From Qipengyuania vulgaris (lineage in GTDB: Bacteria > Pseudomonadota > Alphaproteobacteria > Sphingomonadales > Sphingomonadaceae), in assembly GCF_009827325.1 (NCBI RefSeq), contig NZ_WTYC01000007.1, positions 1-64,000 on the forward strand: 64,000 nt of DNA, given 5' to 3'. A program made the translations under genes and the position numbers. Below, one piece after another: positions 37,466-47,488 of this stretch; within the stretch, counting starts at the first letter, position 1; each line of letters starts with the position of its first letter. The notes beneath the pieces are model-generated. The model did no database searches. It worked only from the letters and a program-made list of their open reading frames with translations, and was not told where the DNA came from.

Positions 37466-37899
37466 TATTCGCCTCCGAGGTGCGAGGTGTCGCCCAGACG
37501 GGCAACGACCTTGGTCTTGACCGGCAGCTTCATGGCTGCACGGCTGAACGCTTCGGCAGCCAGCGGGCCGGCAACGCCGTCAAGTTCGAACAGGATGCGG
37601 CCCGGCTTCACGCGAGCTGCCCAGTACTCGACCGAACCCTTGCCCTTACCCTGACGGACTTCGGCAGGCTTCTTGGAAACCGGCACGTCGGGGAAGACGC
37701 GGATCCAGAGACGACCCTGGCGCTTGATGTGACGCGTGATCGCACGGCGAGCCGCTTCGATCTGGCGTGCGGTGATACGCTCGGGTTCGAGGGCCTTCAG
37801 GCCGTACGAGCCGAAATTGAGCGTGGTGCCGCCCTTGGCGTTGCCATGGATCTTGCCCTTGAACGCCTTGCGGTACTTGGTTTTCTTCGGTTGCAGCAT
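37465..37899 (-). CDS. rplP: Ribosomal protein uL16
   Basis: 144 residues. Binds near the peptidyl-transferase centre and A-site t[18 protein letters not shown] and [14 protein letters not shown] are present. The Arg that is hydroxylated in E. coli uL16 lies in the region [16 protein letters not shown]. Confidence 0.98.
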   Translation of the reverse strand: MLQPKKTKYRKAFKGKIHGNAKGGTTLNFGSYGLKALEPERITARQIEAARRAITRHIKRQGRLWIRVFPDVPVSKKPAEVRQGKGKGSVEYWAARVKPGRILFELDGVAGPLAAEAFSRAAMKLPVKTKVVARLGDTSHLGGE

Positions 37900-37920
37900 G
37901 GTTCTTTCCTATACCTGCAA

Positions 37921-38616
37921 TCAGCGAGCCGGACGGACGCCGGAGGTCTGCGATTCCATCATCAGACGATCCTGCGCGGTCGGGTCATGGCCGAGAATCT
38001 CACCCTTGAAGACCCACACCTTGATGCCGATGATGCCATATGCGGTCAGCGCTTCGGCTTCGGCATAGTCGATGTTGGCGCGAAGCGTATGAAGCGGAAC
38101 GCGGCCTTCGCGATACTGTTCTACGCGGGCGATTTCCGCACCGCCGAGACGGCCGCCACACATGATCTTGATGCCTTCGGCACCAAGGCGCATGGCCGAC
38201 TGCATGGCGCGCTTCATCGCACGGCGGAAAGCCACACGGCGGATCAGCTGATCGGCAATGCCTTGAGCGACAAGCTTCGCATCGACTTCCGGCTTGCGGA
38301 TTTCGACGATGTTCAGCTTCACTTCGCTTGCAGTCATCTTCGACAGCTTGGTGCGCAGCTTTTCGATGTCCGCACCTTTCTTGCCGATGATGACGCCGGG
38401 ACGCGCTGCATAAATCGAGATGCGGCACAGCTTGGCCGGACGCTCAATCACGACTTTCGAAATCGCTGCCTGAGCGGCGTTCTCCATGATGAACTTACGG
38501 ATCTCGATGTCTTCGGACAGCAACTTGGCGTAGTCACGCCCTTCGGCGTACCAACGGCTGTCCCAGGTGCGGTTGATCTGCAGGCGCAGACCGATCGGAT
38601 TGCTTTTATGGCCCAT
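37921..38616 (-). CDS. rpsC: Ribosomal protein uS3
   Basis: 231 residues. Small-subunit head; forms part of the mRNA entry helicase. [13 protein letters not shown] at the start, the KH domain with [15 protein letters not shown], and the C-terminal domain with [23 protein letters not shown] (blocks) are intact. Confidence 0.98.
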   Translation of the reverse strand: MGHKSNPIGLRLQINRTWDSRWYAEGRDYAKLLSEDIEIRKFIMENAAQAAISKVVIERPAKLCRISIYAARPGVIIGKKGADIEKLRTKLSKMTASEVKLNIVEIRKPEVDAKLVAQGIADQLIRRVAFRRAMKRAMQSAMRLGAEGIKIMCGGRLGGAEIARVEQYREGRVPLHTLRANIDYAEAEALTAYGIIGIKVWVFKGEILGHDPTAQDRLMMESQTSGVRPAR

Positions 38617-38617
38617 C

Positions 38618-38995
38618 TTACGCCTCCTCCTGCTCGCGGACGACGATACGAAGGCGGCTGAACGGCTTCAGGATGCGCGTCGACTTGCCGCGACCACGGG
38701 TGTGGAAGCGCTTCATCGTAATCGACTTGCCCACCGAAGCCTCTGCAACGACCAGCGCGTCGACATCGAGGTTGTGGTTGTTTTCCGCGTTGGCGATCGC
38801 CGAAGCGAGAACCTTCGTGGCATCCTTAGCCATCGACTTCTTCGAGAAGGCGAGGATGTTGAGGGCCTCTTCGGCCTTCTTGCCGCGGATGAGCTCGGCA
38901 ACGAGGTTCAGCTTCTGCGCGGAACCACGGATGGTGGTGCCTACGGCCAGAGCCTCGTTGTCGGCAACGCGACGGGGTGCTTTCTGCTTGCTCAT
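38618..38995 (-). CDS. rplV: Ribosomal protein uL22
   Basis: 125 residues. Lines the exit tunnel with an extended hairpin. [14 protein letters not shown] and [24 protein letters not shown] (blocks) are typical. No deletion in the tunnel loop where macrolide-resistance changes occur. Confidence 0.97.
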   Translation of the reverse strand: MSKQKAPRRVADNEALAVGTTIRGSAQKLNLVAELIRGKKAEEALNILAFSKKSMAKDATKVLASAIANAENNHNLDVDALVVAEASVGKSITMKRFHTRGRGKSTRILKPFSRLRIVVREQEEA

Positions 38996-39270
38996 CAGCG
39001 CTTACCCTTCTTGTCGGCAGCGTGACCCGGGAAAGTGCGCGTGGGTGCGAACTCGCCGAGCTTGTGACCAACCATCTCTTCAGAGACGGAGACCGGGATG
39101 AACTTGTGGCCGTTGTACACGTTAAACGTGAGACCGACGAACTGGGGCAGGATGGTGCTGCGGCGCGACCAGGTCTTGATCGGCTTGGTGCTATTTGCGT
39201 CCTGCGCCTCTTCTGCCTTCTTAAGAAGGCTGAGTTCGACGAACGGACCTTTCCAGACGGAACGAGCCAT
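38995..39270 (-). CDS. rpsS: Ribosomal protein uS19
   Basis: 91 residues. Head protein contacting uS13. [16 protein letters not shown] and [23 protein letters not shown] (blocks) are typical. Confidence 0.97.
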   Translation of the reverse strand: MARSVWKGPFVELSLLKKAEEAQDANSTKPIKTWSRRSTILPQFVGLTFNVYNGHKFIPVSVSEEMVGHKLGEFAPTRTFPGHAADKKGKR

Positions 39271-39276
39271 GTCGGA

Positions 39277-40113
39277 TTACCTCTTCTTCTTCGCGTGGCG
39301 CGAACGGATGATCATCTTGTCCGTCTGCTTGTTCTTGCGAGTACGGGCGCCCTTGGTCGGCTTGCCCCACGGAGTGACCGGATGACGACCGCCCGAGGTC
39401 CGGCCTTCACCACCACCATGCGGGTGGTCGACCGGGTTCTTGGCGACACCGCGGGTCAGCGGCTTGATACCCATCCAGCGACGACGACCGGCCTTGCCCA
39501 GGTTCTGGTTCTGGTTGTCCGGATTCGATACGGCACCGACGGTACCCATGCAGTCGGCACGCAGATAACGCTGCTCGCCGCTGTTGAGACGCACGATGAC
39601 CATGCCGCGGTCGCGACCGACCAGCTGAACGTAGGCACCTGCCGAACGGGCGATCTGGCCACCCTTGCCCGGCTTCATCTCAACGTTGTGGCAGATAGTG
39701 CCGACCGGCATCTGACCGAGCAACATCGCGTTGCCGGGCTTCGTGTCGGTCTTCTCCGACGCGACAACCTTGTCGCCGACAGCGAGACGCTGCGGAGCGA
39801 GAATGTAGGCCATCTCACCGTCTTCGTACTTCACCAGGGCGATGAAGGCGGTGCGGTTGGGATCGTATTCGATCCGATCCACGGTACCCTCTACGTCCCA
39901 CTTGCGACGCTTGAAGTCGATGAAGCGGTACTTCTGCTTGTGACCGCCGCCGATGCCACGCGAGGTGACATGGCCCTTGTTGTTCCGGCCACCGGTCTTG
40001 CGCTTGCCTTCCGTGAGCGACTTGACGGGCTTGCCTTTGTACAGGCCCGACTTGTCGACAAGGATGAGGCCGCGGCGCGCGGGGCTCGTCGGTTTGTAAT
40101 TCTTGAGTGCCAT
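39277..40113 (-). CDS. rplB: Ribosomal protein uL2
   Basis: 278 residues. Needed for subunit joining and peptidyl transfer. [15 protein letters not shown] start and the C-terminal [19 protein letters not shown] with the functionally important His are present. Confidence 0.98.
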   Translation of the reverse strand: MALKNYKPTSPARRGLILVDKSGLYKGKPVKSLTEGKRKTGGRNNKGHVTSRGIGGGHKQKYRFIDFKRRKWDVEGTVDRIEYDPNRTAFIALVKYEDGEMAYILAPQRLAVGDKVVASEKTDTKPGNAMLLGQMPVGTICHNVEMKPGKGGQIARSAGAYVQLVGRDRGMVIVRLNSGEQRYLRADCMGTVGAVSNPDNQNQNLGKAGRRRWMGIKPLTRGVAKNPVDHPHGGGEGRTSGGRHPVTPWGKPTKGARTRKNKQTDKMIIRSRHAKKKR

Positions 40114-40433
40114 CAGCCTACACCTTCCGTGATGTCGATCATCGAACCCTCAGCGAGAGTGACGATCGCCTTCTTCACGTCGTTGCGCTTGTAGGGCTTG
40201 CCCCGCCAGCGCTTGGTCTTGCCCTTCACGTTGATCGTGTTCACCGCGACGACCTTGGCCTTCTGCTCGGCGTAAATCGCCTCGACAGCCTCCTTGATCT
40301 GCGGCTTGGTCGCATCGCCTGCGACCTTGAACACCACCGCATTGTACTCCGAAGCCATGGTCGACTTTTCGGTGATGTGCGGAGCGAGGATCACGTCGTA
40401 GTGACGCGCTTCGATTGCCTGCTTCTTAGCCAT
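40113..40433 (-). CDS. rplW: Ribosomal protein uL23
   Basis: 106 residues from ATG 40433. Exit-site protein that docks trigger factor and [15 protein letters not shown] and the trigger-factor-binding Glu in [17 protein letters not shown] are present. Overlaps rplD by 8 nt. Confidence 0.97.
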   Translation of the reverse strand: MAKKQAIEARHYDVILAPHITEKSTMASEYNAVVFKVAGDATKPQIKEAVEAIYAEQKAKVVAVNTINVKGKTKRWRGKPYKRNDVKKAIVTLAEGSMIDITEGVG

Positions 40434-41049
40434 TGAAACGGCCCTCCAGCTTCTCGACCGCATCCTTCGTGAGGACCAGCGTGTCGTGCTTCAGGATGTC
40501 GTAGACGTTAGCACCCATCGCCGGCAGGACGTTGACGCCCGGCAGGTTTCCGGCAGCCTTCTTGAAGCCGTCATTCACGCTTTCGCCGTCGATGATCAGG
40601 ACCTTGCCGGCCCAGCCATTCTTGTCGAACACGCCCTTGAGCGCCTTGGTCTTGGCATCCTTGAGCTCGAGGCTGTCGACGACGATGAGGCCGTCCTTCG
40701 CCTTGCTCGAAAGAGCCATCTTCAGGCCGAGCGCACGGATCTTCTTGTTAAGCGACTGCTCGAAGTCACGCTTGCGCGCACCATGAGCCTTACCACCGCC
40801 GATGAAGATCGGGGCGCCGCGATCGCCGTGACGAGCGCCGCCCGACCCCTTCTGGCGGCCGAACTTCTTGCCGGTGCGGGCAACGTCCGAACGCTCACGC
40901 GTGGGGCGTGCGGTTCCGCGACGGTTCTCGAGCTGCCATGTCACAACGCGGTGCAGGATGTCGGCGCGCGGCTCGACGCCGAACACATCGTCGTTCAGCT
41001 CGATATCGCCCGACGCCTTACCGTCGATTTTCTGGACCTTGACCTTCAC
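40426..41049 (-). CDS. rplD: Ribosomal protein uL4
   Basis: 207 residues. Tunnel constriction protein; in E. coli also the repressor of the S10 operon. The tunnel loop [22 protein letters not shown] (blocks) is normal. Confidence 0.97.
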   Translation of the reverse strand: MKVKVQKIDGKASGDIELNDDVFGVEPRADILHRVVTWQLENRRGTARPTRERSDVARTGKKFGRQKGSGGARHGDRGAPIFIGGGKAHGARKRDFEQSLNKKIRALGLKMALSSKAKDGLIVVDSLELKDAKTKALKGVFDKNGWAGKVLIIDGESVNDGFKKAAGNLPGVNVLPAMGANVYDILKHDTLVLTKDAVEKLEGRFNG

Positions 41050-41051
41050 GA

Positions 41052-41909
41052 TCAGGACTCCTTGCTTTCACCGTCGGCAGCGCCGTCGGTGGTGGTTTCG
41101 GCGTCCGCACCCGATTCCTGCTGCTGCATCAACTTTTCCTGCTGCTCAGCGGAGACTTCGGTGCTGACTTCGTGCTCGGCTGCACTTTCGACGAGACCGG
41201 CATCAGCTTCCTGGTGCTCGAACTCTTCGCGATTGCGGTACATTACGCCTGGGAACGGGAGATCGTCCGGCATGGCAACCTTCACGGCATCACGAACCAT
41301 CAGCCAGCCATTCTTCGCGCCCGGGACGGAACCCTTGACGAAGAGCAGGCCGCGATCGGCATCGGTGCGCACGATCTCGAGGTTCTGCTGCGTACGCTGG
41401 CGGTCACCCATGTGACCGGCCATCTTCTTGCCCTTGAACACGCGGCCCGGGTCCTGACGGTTACCCGTCGAACCATGCGAGCGGTGCGAGATCGAGACAC
41501 CGTGGGTGGCGCGCAAACCGCCGAAGCCCCAGCGCTTCATAGCGCCAGCAAAGCCCTTGCCCTGGGTGTGGCCGGTGATGTCCACCTTCTGGCCAGCGAC
41601 GAAATGTTCGGCGGAAATGCGGGCACCGACGGGAAGGAGACCTTCCTCGCTGTCCACGCGGAATTCCGCGACCTTCATCTTCAGCGGAACCTCGGCCTTG
41701 GCAAACGCTTCGCGCTGCGGCTTGTTCACGTTTTTCTGCTTCGCTTCGCCCGAACCGACCTGAAGGCCATAATAGCCGTCGCGGTCCTCCGTGCGATGTG
41801 CGGTAACCTGACAATCTTCCAGCGAAAGAACGGTCACGGGTACGTGCCGTCCGTCCTCCTGGAAGAGGCGGGTCATCCCGACTTTCTTTGCGATCACGCC
41901 TGTGCGCAT
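41052..41909 (-). CDS. rplC: Ribosomal protein uL3 with acidic C-terminal extension
   Basis: 285 residues from ATG 41909 (GAGGAG upstream), against about 210 in E. coli. The core is standard ([20 protein letters not shown], then [17 protein letters not shown] and [24 protein letters not shown] in blocks), including the Gln of the GNRQDPGRV loop that is N5-methylated in E. coli. From about residue 213 there is a ~70-residue tail rich in Glu, Gln, Ala and Ser. Tails of this type exist in related alphaproteobacteria; the role is unknown. Confidence 0.96.
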   Translation of the reverse strand: MRTGVIAKKVGMTRLFQEDGRHVPVTVLSLEDCQVTAHRTEDRDGYYGLQVGSGEAKQKNVNKPQREAFAKAEVPLKMKVAEFRVDSEEGLLPVGARISAEHFVAGQKVDITGHTQGKGFAGAMKRWGFGGLRATHGVSISHRSHGSTGNRQDPGRVFKGKKMAGHMGDRQRTQQNLEIVRTDADRGLLFVKGSVPGAKNGWLMVRDAVKVAMPDDLPFPGVMYRNREEFEHQEADAGLVESAAEHEVSTEVSAEQQEKLMQQQESGADAETTTDGAADGESKES

Positions 41910-41946
41910 CGTCAAAACTCCTCAACAGAGGCACCCAAGGGCCCAT

Positions 41947-42048
41947 CCCCAGGGTGCTTGCCAGCCCGATTGTGCGATGCGTGCCCCGTCCGGGCTGATT
42001 GCTCCCCTGGGGAAGCAGACGGGGGACGCAGTCCCGGATGAAATCCGG
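41947..42048 (-). promoter_or_regulatory. Large hairpin and second small hairpin between rpsJ and rplC
   Basis: Bases 41947-41968 and 41991-42012 are near-complementary over 22 positions: CCCCAGGG pairs with CCCTGGGG and AGCCCG with CGGGCT, with a few mismatches between. Next to it, CCGGAT (42034-42039), GAA and ATCCGG (42043-42048) make a perfect 6-bp stem. The gap is 244 nt, long for this operon where most genes overlap, and has no supported gene. A leader for translational or attenuation control of rplC-rplD is plausible. Confidence 0.5.
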
Positions 42049-42153
42049 CGGTATCCCGATGTCTTGCCTGATCTTGCGATCCGGCGGGGCTATCGAGCGC
42101 CCCTGAACTTTCCTGCGGTTTATGGTCCGGCAGGTGGACCGAAATCAGTAGGC

Positions 42154-42465
42154 TCAGGCCAACTTGATTTCGACGTTAACGCCCGCCGCGAGGTCGAGCT
42201 TCATAAGCGCATCGACGGTCTGGGCGTTGGGCTGCACGATATCGAGCAACCGCTTGTAGGTACGCACCTCGAACTGCTCGCGCGACTTCTTGTCGATGTG
42301 CGGGCCGCGGTTCACGGTGAACTTCTCGATACGCGTCGGCATGGGAATGGGACCACGAATAAGGGCACCCGTGCGACGCGCGGTGTCTGCAATCTCACCA
42401 GTTGCCTGGTCAAGAACGCGATGGTCGAACGCCTTGAGGCGAATGCGGATATTCTGTGCTTCCAT
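42154..42465 (-). CDS. rpsJ: Ribosomal protein uS10
   Basis: 103 residues. Head protein, also NusE of the transcription antitermination complex. [16 protein letters not shown] and [29 protein letters not shown] (blocks) are present. The ribosome-binding site is weak (AGGTA). First gene of the S10 segment, with a 318-nt leader. Confidence 0.97.
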   Translation of the reverse strand: MEAQNIRIRLKAFDHRVLDQATGEIADTARRTGALIRGPIPMPTRIEKFTVNRGPHIDKKSREQFEVRTYKRLLDIVQPNAQTVDALMKLDLAAGVNVEIKLA

Positions 42466-42783
42466 TACCTACACCGATGCGAAAGAGCCAAGCGGAACAC
42501 CGAGGTGGTCCGCAAACAAAAAGAAAGGTCAGCCCCGCTTGCGAGCCCGGTTTCCCGGATGCGGGCGACCTTCCGTGAATTCTCTTACCGGGGACGAATC
42601 CCCGTCTGTTGGCGCGCATATACGGGGGAGACCCGGATCTGGCAACCCCCGAATTCCGCCAAGTTGAACTTGTGGTCACCGAGAGCGACGAAACGTGCCT
42701 GACGGCAGCTTTACGTCCCTACTAAATAGCAGAAACCCGCCCCTCCAGAAGGAGGAGCGGGTCACTGAATTTACAGTCGAAGC
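42466..42783 (-). other. rpsJ leader / tuf-rpsJ intergenic region with hairpins
   Basis: 318 bp without a gene. Reading on the minus strand it contains the tuf terminator-like hairpin (42735-42762), then CGGGGA-TTCG-TCCCCG (42604-42589), a perfect 6-bp stem with a UUCG tetraloop, then CGGGC'... GCCCG (42566-42562 with 42549-42545). A promoter for the S10 segment probably lies between 42640 and 42730, but I cannot place it. Confidence 0.5.
42735..42762 (-). terminator. Terminator-like hairpin after tuf
   Basis: ACCCGC / GCGGGT (42735-42740 and 42757-42762) plus CCTCC / GGAGG (42742-42746 and 42751-42755) form an 11-bp stem with one mismatch and a 4-nt loop, 22 nt past the tuf stop. On the minus strand only TTTC follows, so it may be a partial terminator or an RNase barrier. 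Confidence 0.6.
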
Positions 42784-43959
42784 TTACTTCGAGATCTTCG
42801 AGACAACGCCCGAGCCGACGGTACGACCGCCTTCACGAATTGCGAAACGCAGACCTTCGTCCATAGCGATCGGCGCGATCAGCTTGACGTCAATCGTCAC
42901 GTTGTCGCCCGGCATGACCATTTCGGTGCCTTCGGGAAGGATCACTTCGCCGGTCACGTCGGTGGTGCGGAAGTAGAACTGCGGACGATAGTTCGCGAAG
43001 AACGGCGTGTGACGCCCACCTTCGTCCTTCGAAAGGACGTAGACTTCTGCCGAGAACTCGGTGTGCGGGTTAACGGTGCCGGGCTTGGCCAGAACCTGGC
43101 CACGCTCGACATCTTCACGAGCCACACCGCGGATCAGGGCACCGATGTTGTCACCCGCTTCACCGCGATCGAGCAGCTTGCGGAACATTTCGACGCCGGT
43201 CACGGTCGTCTTGGTGGTGTCCTTGATGCCGACGATTTCGCATTCGTCGCCAACATTCACGATGCCGGTTTCGACACGGCCAGTGACAACCGTACCGCGA
43301 CCCGAGATCGAGAACACGTCTTCGATCGGCATCAGGAACGGCTTGTCGACCGGGCGATCCGGAGTCGGAATGTAATCGTCAACCGCAGCCATCAGTTCCT
43401 TGATGGAGTTTTCGCCGATTTCTTCATCACGACCTTCGAGTGCAGCCAGAGCCGAACCCTTGATGATCGGAATGTTGTCGCCATCGAAATCGTACGAGCT
43501 CAGGAGTTCGCGGACTTCGAGTTCAACGAGCTCGAGGATTTCTTCGTCATCGACCTGATCGACCTTGTTCAGGTAAACAACCAGCTGCGGGACGCCGACC
43601 TGGCGAGCAAGCAGAATGTGTTCGCGGGTCTGCGGCATCGGGCCGTCAGCAGCGTTCACGACCAGGATGGCGCCGTCCATCTGGGCAGCACCGGTGATCA
43701 TGTTCTTAACATAGTCGGCGTGACCTGGGCAGTCGACGTGGGCGTAGTGACGGTTGTCGGTTTCGTACTCGACGTGCGCGGTCGAGATGGTGATGCCGCG
43801 CTCACGCTCTTCGGGAGCCTTGTCGATGTTGGCGAAATCAACGGCCGAACCCATGACCTTGGTGATCGCCGCGGTCAGCGTGGTCTTGCCGTGGTCAACG
43901 TGACCGATGGTGCCGACGTTAACGTGCGGCTTGTTACGCTCGAATTTTTCCTTCGCCAT
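42784..43959 (-). CDS. tuf: Elongation factor Tu
   Basis: 391 residues. GTPase that brings aminoacyl-tRNA to the ribosome. G1 [10 protein letters not shown], switch I RERGITI, G3 DCPGHADY and G4 NKVD are intact. Normal position after fusA; a second tuf copy elsewhere is common but cannot be seen here. Confidence 0.99.
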   Translation of the reverse strand: MAKEKFERNKPHVNVGTIGHVDHGKTTLTAAITKVMGSAVDFANIDKAPEERERGITISTAHVEYETDNRHYAHVDCPGHADYVKNMITGAAQMDGAILVVNAADGPMPQTREHILLARQVGVPQLVVYLNKVDQVDDEEILELVELEVRELLSSYDFDGDNIPIIKGSALAALEGRDEEIGENSIKELMAAVDDYIPTPDRPVDKPFLMPIEDVFSISGRGTVVTGRVETGIVNVGDECEIVGIKDTTKTTVTGVEMFRKLLDRGEAGDNIGALIRGVAREDVERGQVLAKPGTVNPHTEFSAEVYVLSKDEGGRHTPFFANYRPQFYFRTTDVTGEVILPEGTEMVMPGDNVTIDVKLIAPIAMDEGLRFAIREGGRTVGSGVVSKISK

Positions 43960-44006
43960 TTTACAATAACCTCTGTCTTAAAATTGGGATTTCTGCGGGG
44001 AGGAAA

Positions 44007-44030
44007 CGGCGCCCGCTGAATCAGGCGCCG
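44007..44030 (-). promoter_or_regulatory. Perfect hairpin between fusA and tuf
   Basis: CGGCGCC (44007-44013) and GGCGCCG (44024-44030), 10-nt loop; on the minus strand TTTCCTCC follows. It may raise tuf relative to fusA by partial termination or processing. Confidence 0.45.
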
Positions 44031-44051
44031 CCCCTAGACCTGTCGGCTCGC

Positions 44052-46145
44052 TTACGCAAGCTTCTCCTTGACTTCCTGCGCCACGTTGGCCGGAACTTCG
44101 TCATAATGACTGAACTGCATCGAGTATTGTGCTCGCCCCTGAGTGAAGGAGCGCAGTTCGTTAACGTAACCGAACATGTTCGCGAGCGGCACGTTGGCTT
44201 CAACCGCCTGAGCGTTGCCGCGCGTGTCGGTGCCCTGGATCTGGCCACGACGCGAGTTGAGGTCGCCGATGACGTCGCCGAGGTAATCCTCAGGAGTCAC
44301 GACTTCAACCTTCATGATCGGCTCGAGCAGCTTGATGCCGGAACGGTCCGCCACTTCACGCATGGCACCACGACCGGCAATTTCGAACGCGATCGCGCTT
44401 GAGTCGACGTCGTGATAGGCACCGTCATACAGTTCCACGGTGAAATCGATAATCGGGAAGCCGACGAGATGGCCGCTTTCGGCCTGCTCACGGAAACCCT
44501 TCTCGATTGCCGGGATGTATTCCTTCGGAATGTTGCCGCCCTTGATGCTGTCCTCAAAGACAAAACCCTGGCCACGTTCGCCCGGAGTAACCTTGACCTT
44601 GACGCGGCCGAACTGACCCGAACCACCCGACTGCTTCTTGTGGGTGTAGTCCACGTCAACCGGCTTGCCGAGGTATTCGCGATAAGCGACCTGCGGTGCA
44701 CCGACATTGGCTTCGACCTTGAATTCGCGCTTCATGCGATCGACGAGGATGTCGAGGTGAAGCTCGCCCATTCCCTTGATGATCGTCTGACCGGATTCGT
44801 GGTCGGTGGTGACGCGGAAGCTCGGATCCTCGGCTGCCAGGCGGTTGAGCGCGACACCCATCTTTTCCTGGTCGGCCTTGGTCTTCGGTTCGACCGAAAG
44901 TTCGATCACCGGCTCGGGGAATTCCATACGCTCGAGAATGATCGGAGCGTTCGACGCACAAAGCGTGTCGCCGGTGGTGGTTTCCTTCAGACCTGCGATG
45001 GCGACGATGTCGCCGGCGAATGCTTCATCGATGTCCTCGCGGTTATTCGAGTGCATCAGCAGCATGCGGCCGATCTTTTCCTTCTTGTCCTTCACCGAGT
45101 TCAGCACCGAGCCCTTCGAGAGCTGGCCCGAATAGATGCGGGTGAAAGTCAGTGAGCCGACGAACGGGTCGTTCATGATCTTGAACGCCAGCGCGGAGAA
45201 CGGTGCCTCGTCGCTCGAAGGACGGGTCTGCTCTTCGTCGCTGTCGGGCAGAACGCCCTTGATGGCGGCAACGTCGAGCGGCGACGGCATGTAGTCGACA
45301 ATCGCGTCGAGCAGGGGCTGGACGCCCTTGTTCTTGAACGCCGAACCGCACAGCACGGGAACGAAGTCGCGCGCCATGGTGCCCTTGCGGATGAGACGCT
45401 TGAGCGTCGCCGCGTCGGGCTCGTTACCTTCGAGATATTGTTCCATCACGTCGTCGTCCTGTTCGACGGCGGTCTCGATCAGCATTTCGCGATATTCGGC
45501 AGCCTTGTCAGCGAGCTCGGCGGGGATGTCGACATAGTTGAACGTCGCGCCGAGGCCGTCGTCTTCCCAGACGATGCCGCGGTTGTTCACGAGGTCGACG
45601 ACGCCCTTCAGATCGCTCTCCGCGCCGATCGGGAGATACAGCACGAGCGGCTTCGCGCCGAGGCGGTCGATGATCGACTGCACGCAGTAATAAAAGTCGG
45701 CACCGGTGCGGTCCAACTTATTAACGAAGCACATGCGAGGCACGCCGTACTTGTCGGCCTGGCGCCAGACGGTTTCGGACTGGGGTTCTACGCCGGCGAC
45801 GCCGTCGAAGACGGCTACCGCGCCGTCGAGCACGCGCAGCGAGCGTTCGACTTCGATGGTGAAGTCGACGTGGCCGGGGGTGTCGATGATGTTGATGCGG
45901 TGCTTGGGACCTTCACCGTCCTCGGCCGACCAGAAGGTCGTCGTCGCGGCGGACGTGATGGTGATGCCGCGTTCCTGCTCTTGCTCCATCCAGTCCATGG
46001 TGGCGGCGCCGTCGTGGACTTCGCCGATCTTGTAGGACTTGCCGGTGTAGTAGAGGATACGCTCGGTCGTGGTGGTCTTGCCGGCATCGATGTGAGCCAT
46101 GATGCCGATGTTGCGGTACCGCTCCAGCGGATATTCGCGGGCCAT
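44052..46145 (-). CDS. fusA: Elongation factor G
   Basis: 697 residues. Translocation GTPase. G1 [27 protein letters not shown] and NKLDR motifs plus domains II-V including [11 protein letters not shown] and the C-terminal [15 protein letters not shown] are present. No fusidic-acid-resistance change is obvious by eye. Confidence 0.99.
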   Translation of the reverse strand: MAREYPLERYRNIGIMAHIDAGKTTTTERILYYTGKSYKIGEVHDGAATMDWMEQEQERGITITSAATTTFWSAEDGEGPKHRINIIDTPGHVDFTIEVERSLRVLDGAVAVFDGVAGVEPQSETVWRQADKYGVPRMCFVNKLDRTGADFYYCVQSIIDRLGAKPLVLYLPIGAESDLKGVVDLVNNRGIVWEDDGLGATFNYVDIPAELADKAAEYREMLIETAVEQDDDVMEQYLEGNEPDAATLKRLIRKGTMARDFVPVLCGSAFKNKGVQPLLDAIVDYMPSPLDVAAIKGVLPDSDEEQTRPSSDEAPFSALAFKIMNDPFVGSLTFTRIYSGQLSKGSVLNSVKDKKEKIGRMLLMHSNNREDIDEAFAGDIVAIAGLKETTTGDTLCASNAPIILERMEFPEPVIELSVEPKTKADQEKMGVALNRLAAEDPSFRVTTDHESGQTIIKGMGELHLDILVDRMKREFKVEANVGAPQVAYREYLGKPVDVDYTHKKQSGGSGQFGRVKVKVTPGERGQGFVFEDSIKGGNIPKEYIPAIEKGFREQAESGHLVGFPIIDFTVELYDGAYHDVDSSAIAFEIAGRGAMREVADRSGIKLLEPIMKVEVVTPEDYLGDVIGDLNSRRGQIQGTDTRGNAQAVEANVPLANMFGYVNELRSFTQGRAQYSMQFSHYDEVPANVAQEVKEKLA

Positions 46146-46214
46146 GTGGAATTCCTCGTAAGTCGGGGGTGAGCTAGCTCGGCCCCCATGTAGGGATTAA
46201 TATGACCGTTTCGA

Positions 46215-46236
46215 GGCCGGGGATCGCTCCCCGGCC
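46215..46236 (-). promoter_or_regulatory. Perfect 9-bp hairpin with GNRA tetraloop between rpsG and fusA
   Basis: GGCCGGGGA (46215-46223) and TCCCCGGCC (46228-46236) form a perfect stem. In the minus-strand transcript the loop is GCGA, a GNRA tetraloop. It lies 16 nt after the rpsG stop and no U-tract follows. In E. coli the rpsL-rpsG gap carries the uS7 autoregulatory site; here the structure is after rpsG instead. Confidence 0.55.
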
Positions 46237-46252
46237 CCGCAAACGGAACGCC

Positions 46253-46723
46253 TTACCAGCGGTAGTGCGAGAAGGCGCGGTTCGCTTCCGCCATGCGGTG
46301 GGCGTCTTCGCGCTTCTTCACGGCATTGCCGCGGTTGTTGGAGGCATCCATCACTTCGCCCGAGAGGCGTGCAGCCATGGTGGTTTCCGGACGGCCACGC
46401 GCGGCCGAGATCAGCCAGCGGATCGCCAGCGCCTGGGCACGCTCGGGGCGCACCTCGACCGGCACCTGGTAAGTGGCACCGCCGACACGGCGGCTGCGCA
46501 CTTCGACCTGCGGCTTGATGTTTTCCAGCGCGGTGTGGAACACCTCGACCGGGTTCGCCTTGGCCTTGTTCTCGACGGTTTCGAGCGCGGTGTAGACGAT
46601 GCCTTCAGCAACGGCCTTCTTGCCGTCATACATCAGGTTGTTCATGAATTTCGAAAGGACCTGATCGTTGAATTTCGGATCAGGCAGGATTTCCCGCTTC
46701 TCGGGACGACGACGACGACTCAT
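46253..46723 (-). CDS. rpsG: Ribosomal protein uS7
   Basis: 156 residues. Organises the 3' domain of 16S r[23 protein letters not shown] (blocks) and [24 protein letters not shown] (blocks) are typical. In E. coli it autoregulates the str operon. Confidence 0.98.
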   Translation of the reverse strand: MSRRRRPEKREILPDPKFNDQVLSKFMNNLMYDGKKAVAEGIVYTALETVENKAKANPVEVFHTALENIKPQVEVRSRRVGGATYQVPVEVRPERAQALAIRWLISAARGRPETTMAARLSGEVMDASNNRGNAVKKREDAHRMAEANRAFSHYRW

Positions 46724-46747
46724 TGATTATCTCCTAAGTCCCGTGGA

Positions 46748-47119
46748 TTACTTCGGACGCTTCGCGCCGTACTTCGAGCGCGACTGCTTGCGATCCTTCA
46801 CGCCCTGCGTATCGAGCACGCCGCGAAGGACGTGGTAGCGAACGCCGGGAAGGTCGCGAACACGGCCGCCGCGGATGAGCACGACACTGTGCTCCTGCAG
46901 GTTGTGGCCTTCGCCCGGGATGTAGGAGATGACTTCGCGCTGGTTGGTCAGGCGGACCTTGGCAACTTTACGCAGAGCCGAGTTCGGCTTCTTCGGGGTC
47001 GTCGTATAGACGCGGGTGCAAACACCGCGCTTCTGCGGGTTCTGTTCCATCGCAGGGACCTTGGACTTGGCCTTCTGCGGAACGCGGCCCTTGCGGACCA
47101 GCTGGTTGATCGTCGGCAT
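46748..47119 (-). CDS. rpsL: Ribosomal protein uS12 with Arg88
   Basis: 123 residues from ATG 47119 ([11 protein letters not shown]; a longer frame starts 15 bases earlier). Decoding-centre protein. [12 protein letters not shown] with Lys43 is the streptomycin-sensitive form, but the second streptomycin loop reads GGRVRDLPG, giving Arg at position 88 where E. coli has Lys88. K88R is a classic streptomycin-resistance allele in E. coli. The Asp89 target of RimO methylthiolation is kept. First gene of the whole cluster. Confidence 0.97.
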   Translation of the reverse strand: MPTINQLVRKGRVPQKAKSKVPAMEQNPQKRGVCTRVYTTTPKKPNSALRKVAKVRLTNQREVISYIPGEGHNLQEHSVVLIRGGRVRDLPGVRYHVLRGVLDTQGVKDRKQSRSKYGAKRPK

Positions 47120-47488
47120 GAGTTCTCTCTTCACCGTGTGGAGGTGACGACTAGTGGCTGCAGGTGGTGTCTAGGTTCGGGCAATCGCTGCGCGAGACGC
47201 CGCAAAGGGCACCTGGGCGGCTTGATCGCACGAGCCTGAAACGCTCCACCCGCGGCCACACGGCCACCGGGTTACTTTGACGGCTGCCCCGAACGGCCCA
47301 AGCTTTCGTCTACGAAAGCGTCCCCAAAGGGACAGGCTCGCTGCAATAGAAAAGAGCCCGATCGCCATATGCTTGCGCATCTGCGACAGGCTCCCGGGAC
47401 ATGACCGGCAATGTTCAGCTCTATCTGACCGCTGTTGGACGAATCCTACACCGGATGGGCGCGCATTTACTGATGGAGGGGGGATTGG
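47120..47488 (-). other. str operon leader / non-coding gap
   Basis: 369 bp. It must contain the promoter of the ribosomal cluster. Two perfect hairpins stand side by side: GCTTTCG-TCTA-CGAAAGC (47302-47319) and GTCCC-CAAA-GGGAC (47320-47333). A 69-codon open frame on the minus strand across them (starting near 47380) has a hydrophobic beginning but no clear ribosome-binding site, and I do not support it as a gene. Confidence 0.5.

Noticed and set aside
47171..47380. 69-codon minus-strand frame in the rpsL leader with a hydrophobic start, possible leader peptide
   Set aside because: No convincing ribosome-binding site and it runs through two perfect hairpins; kept as leader region only.
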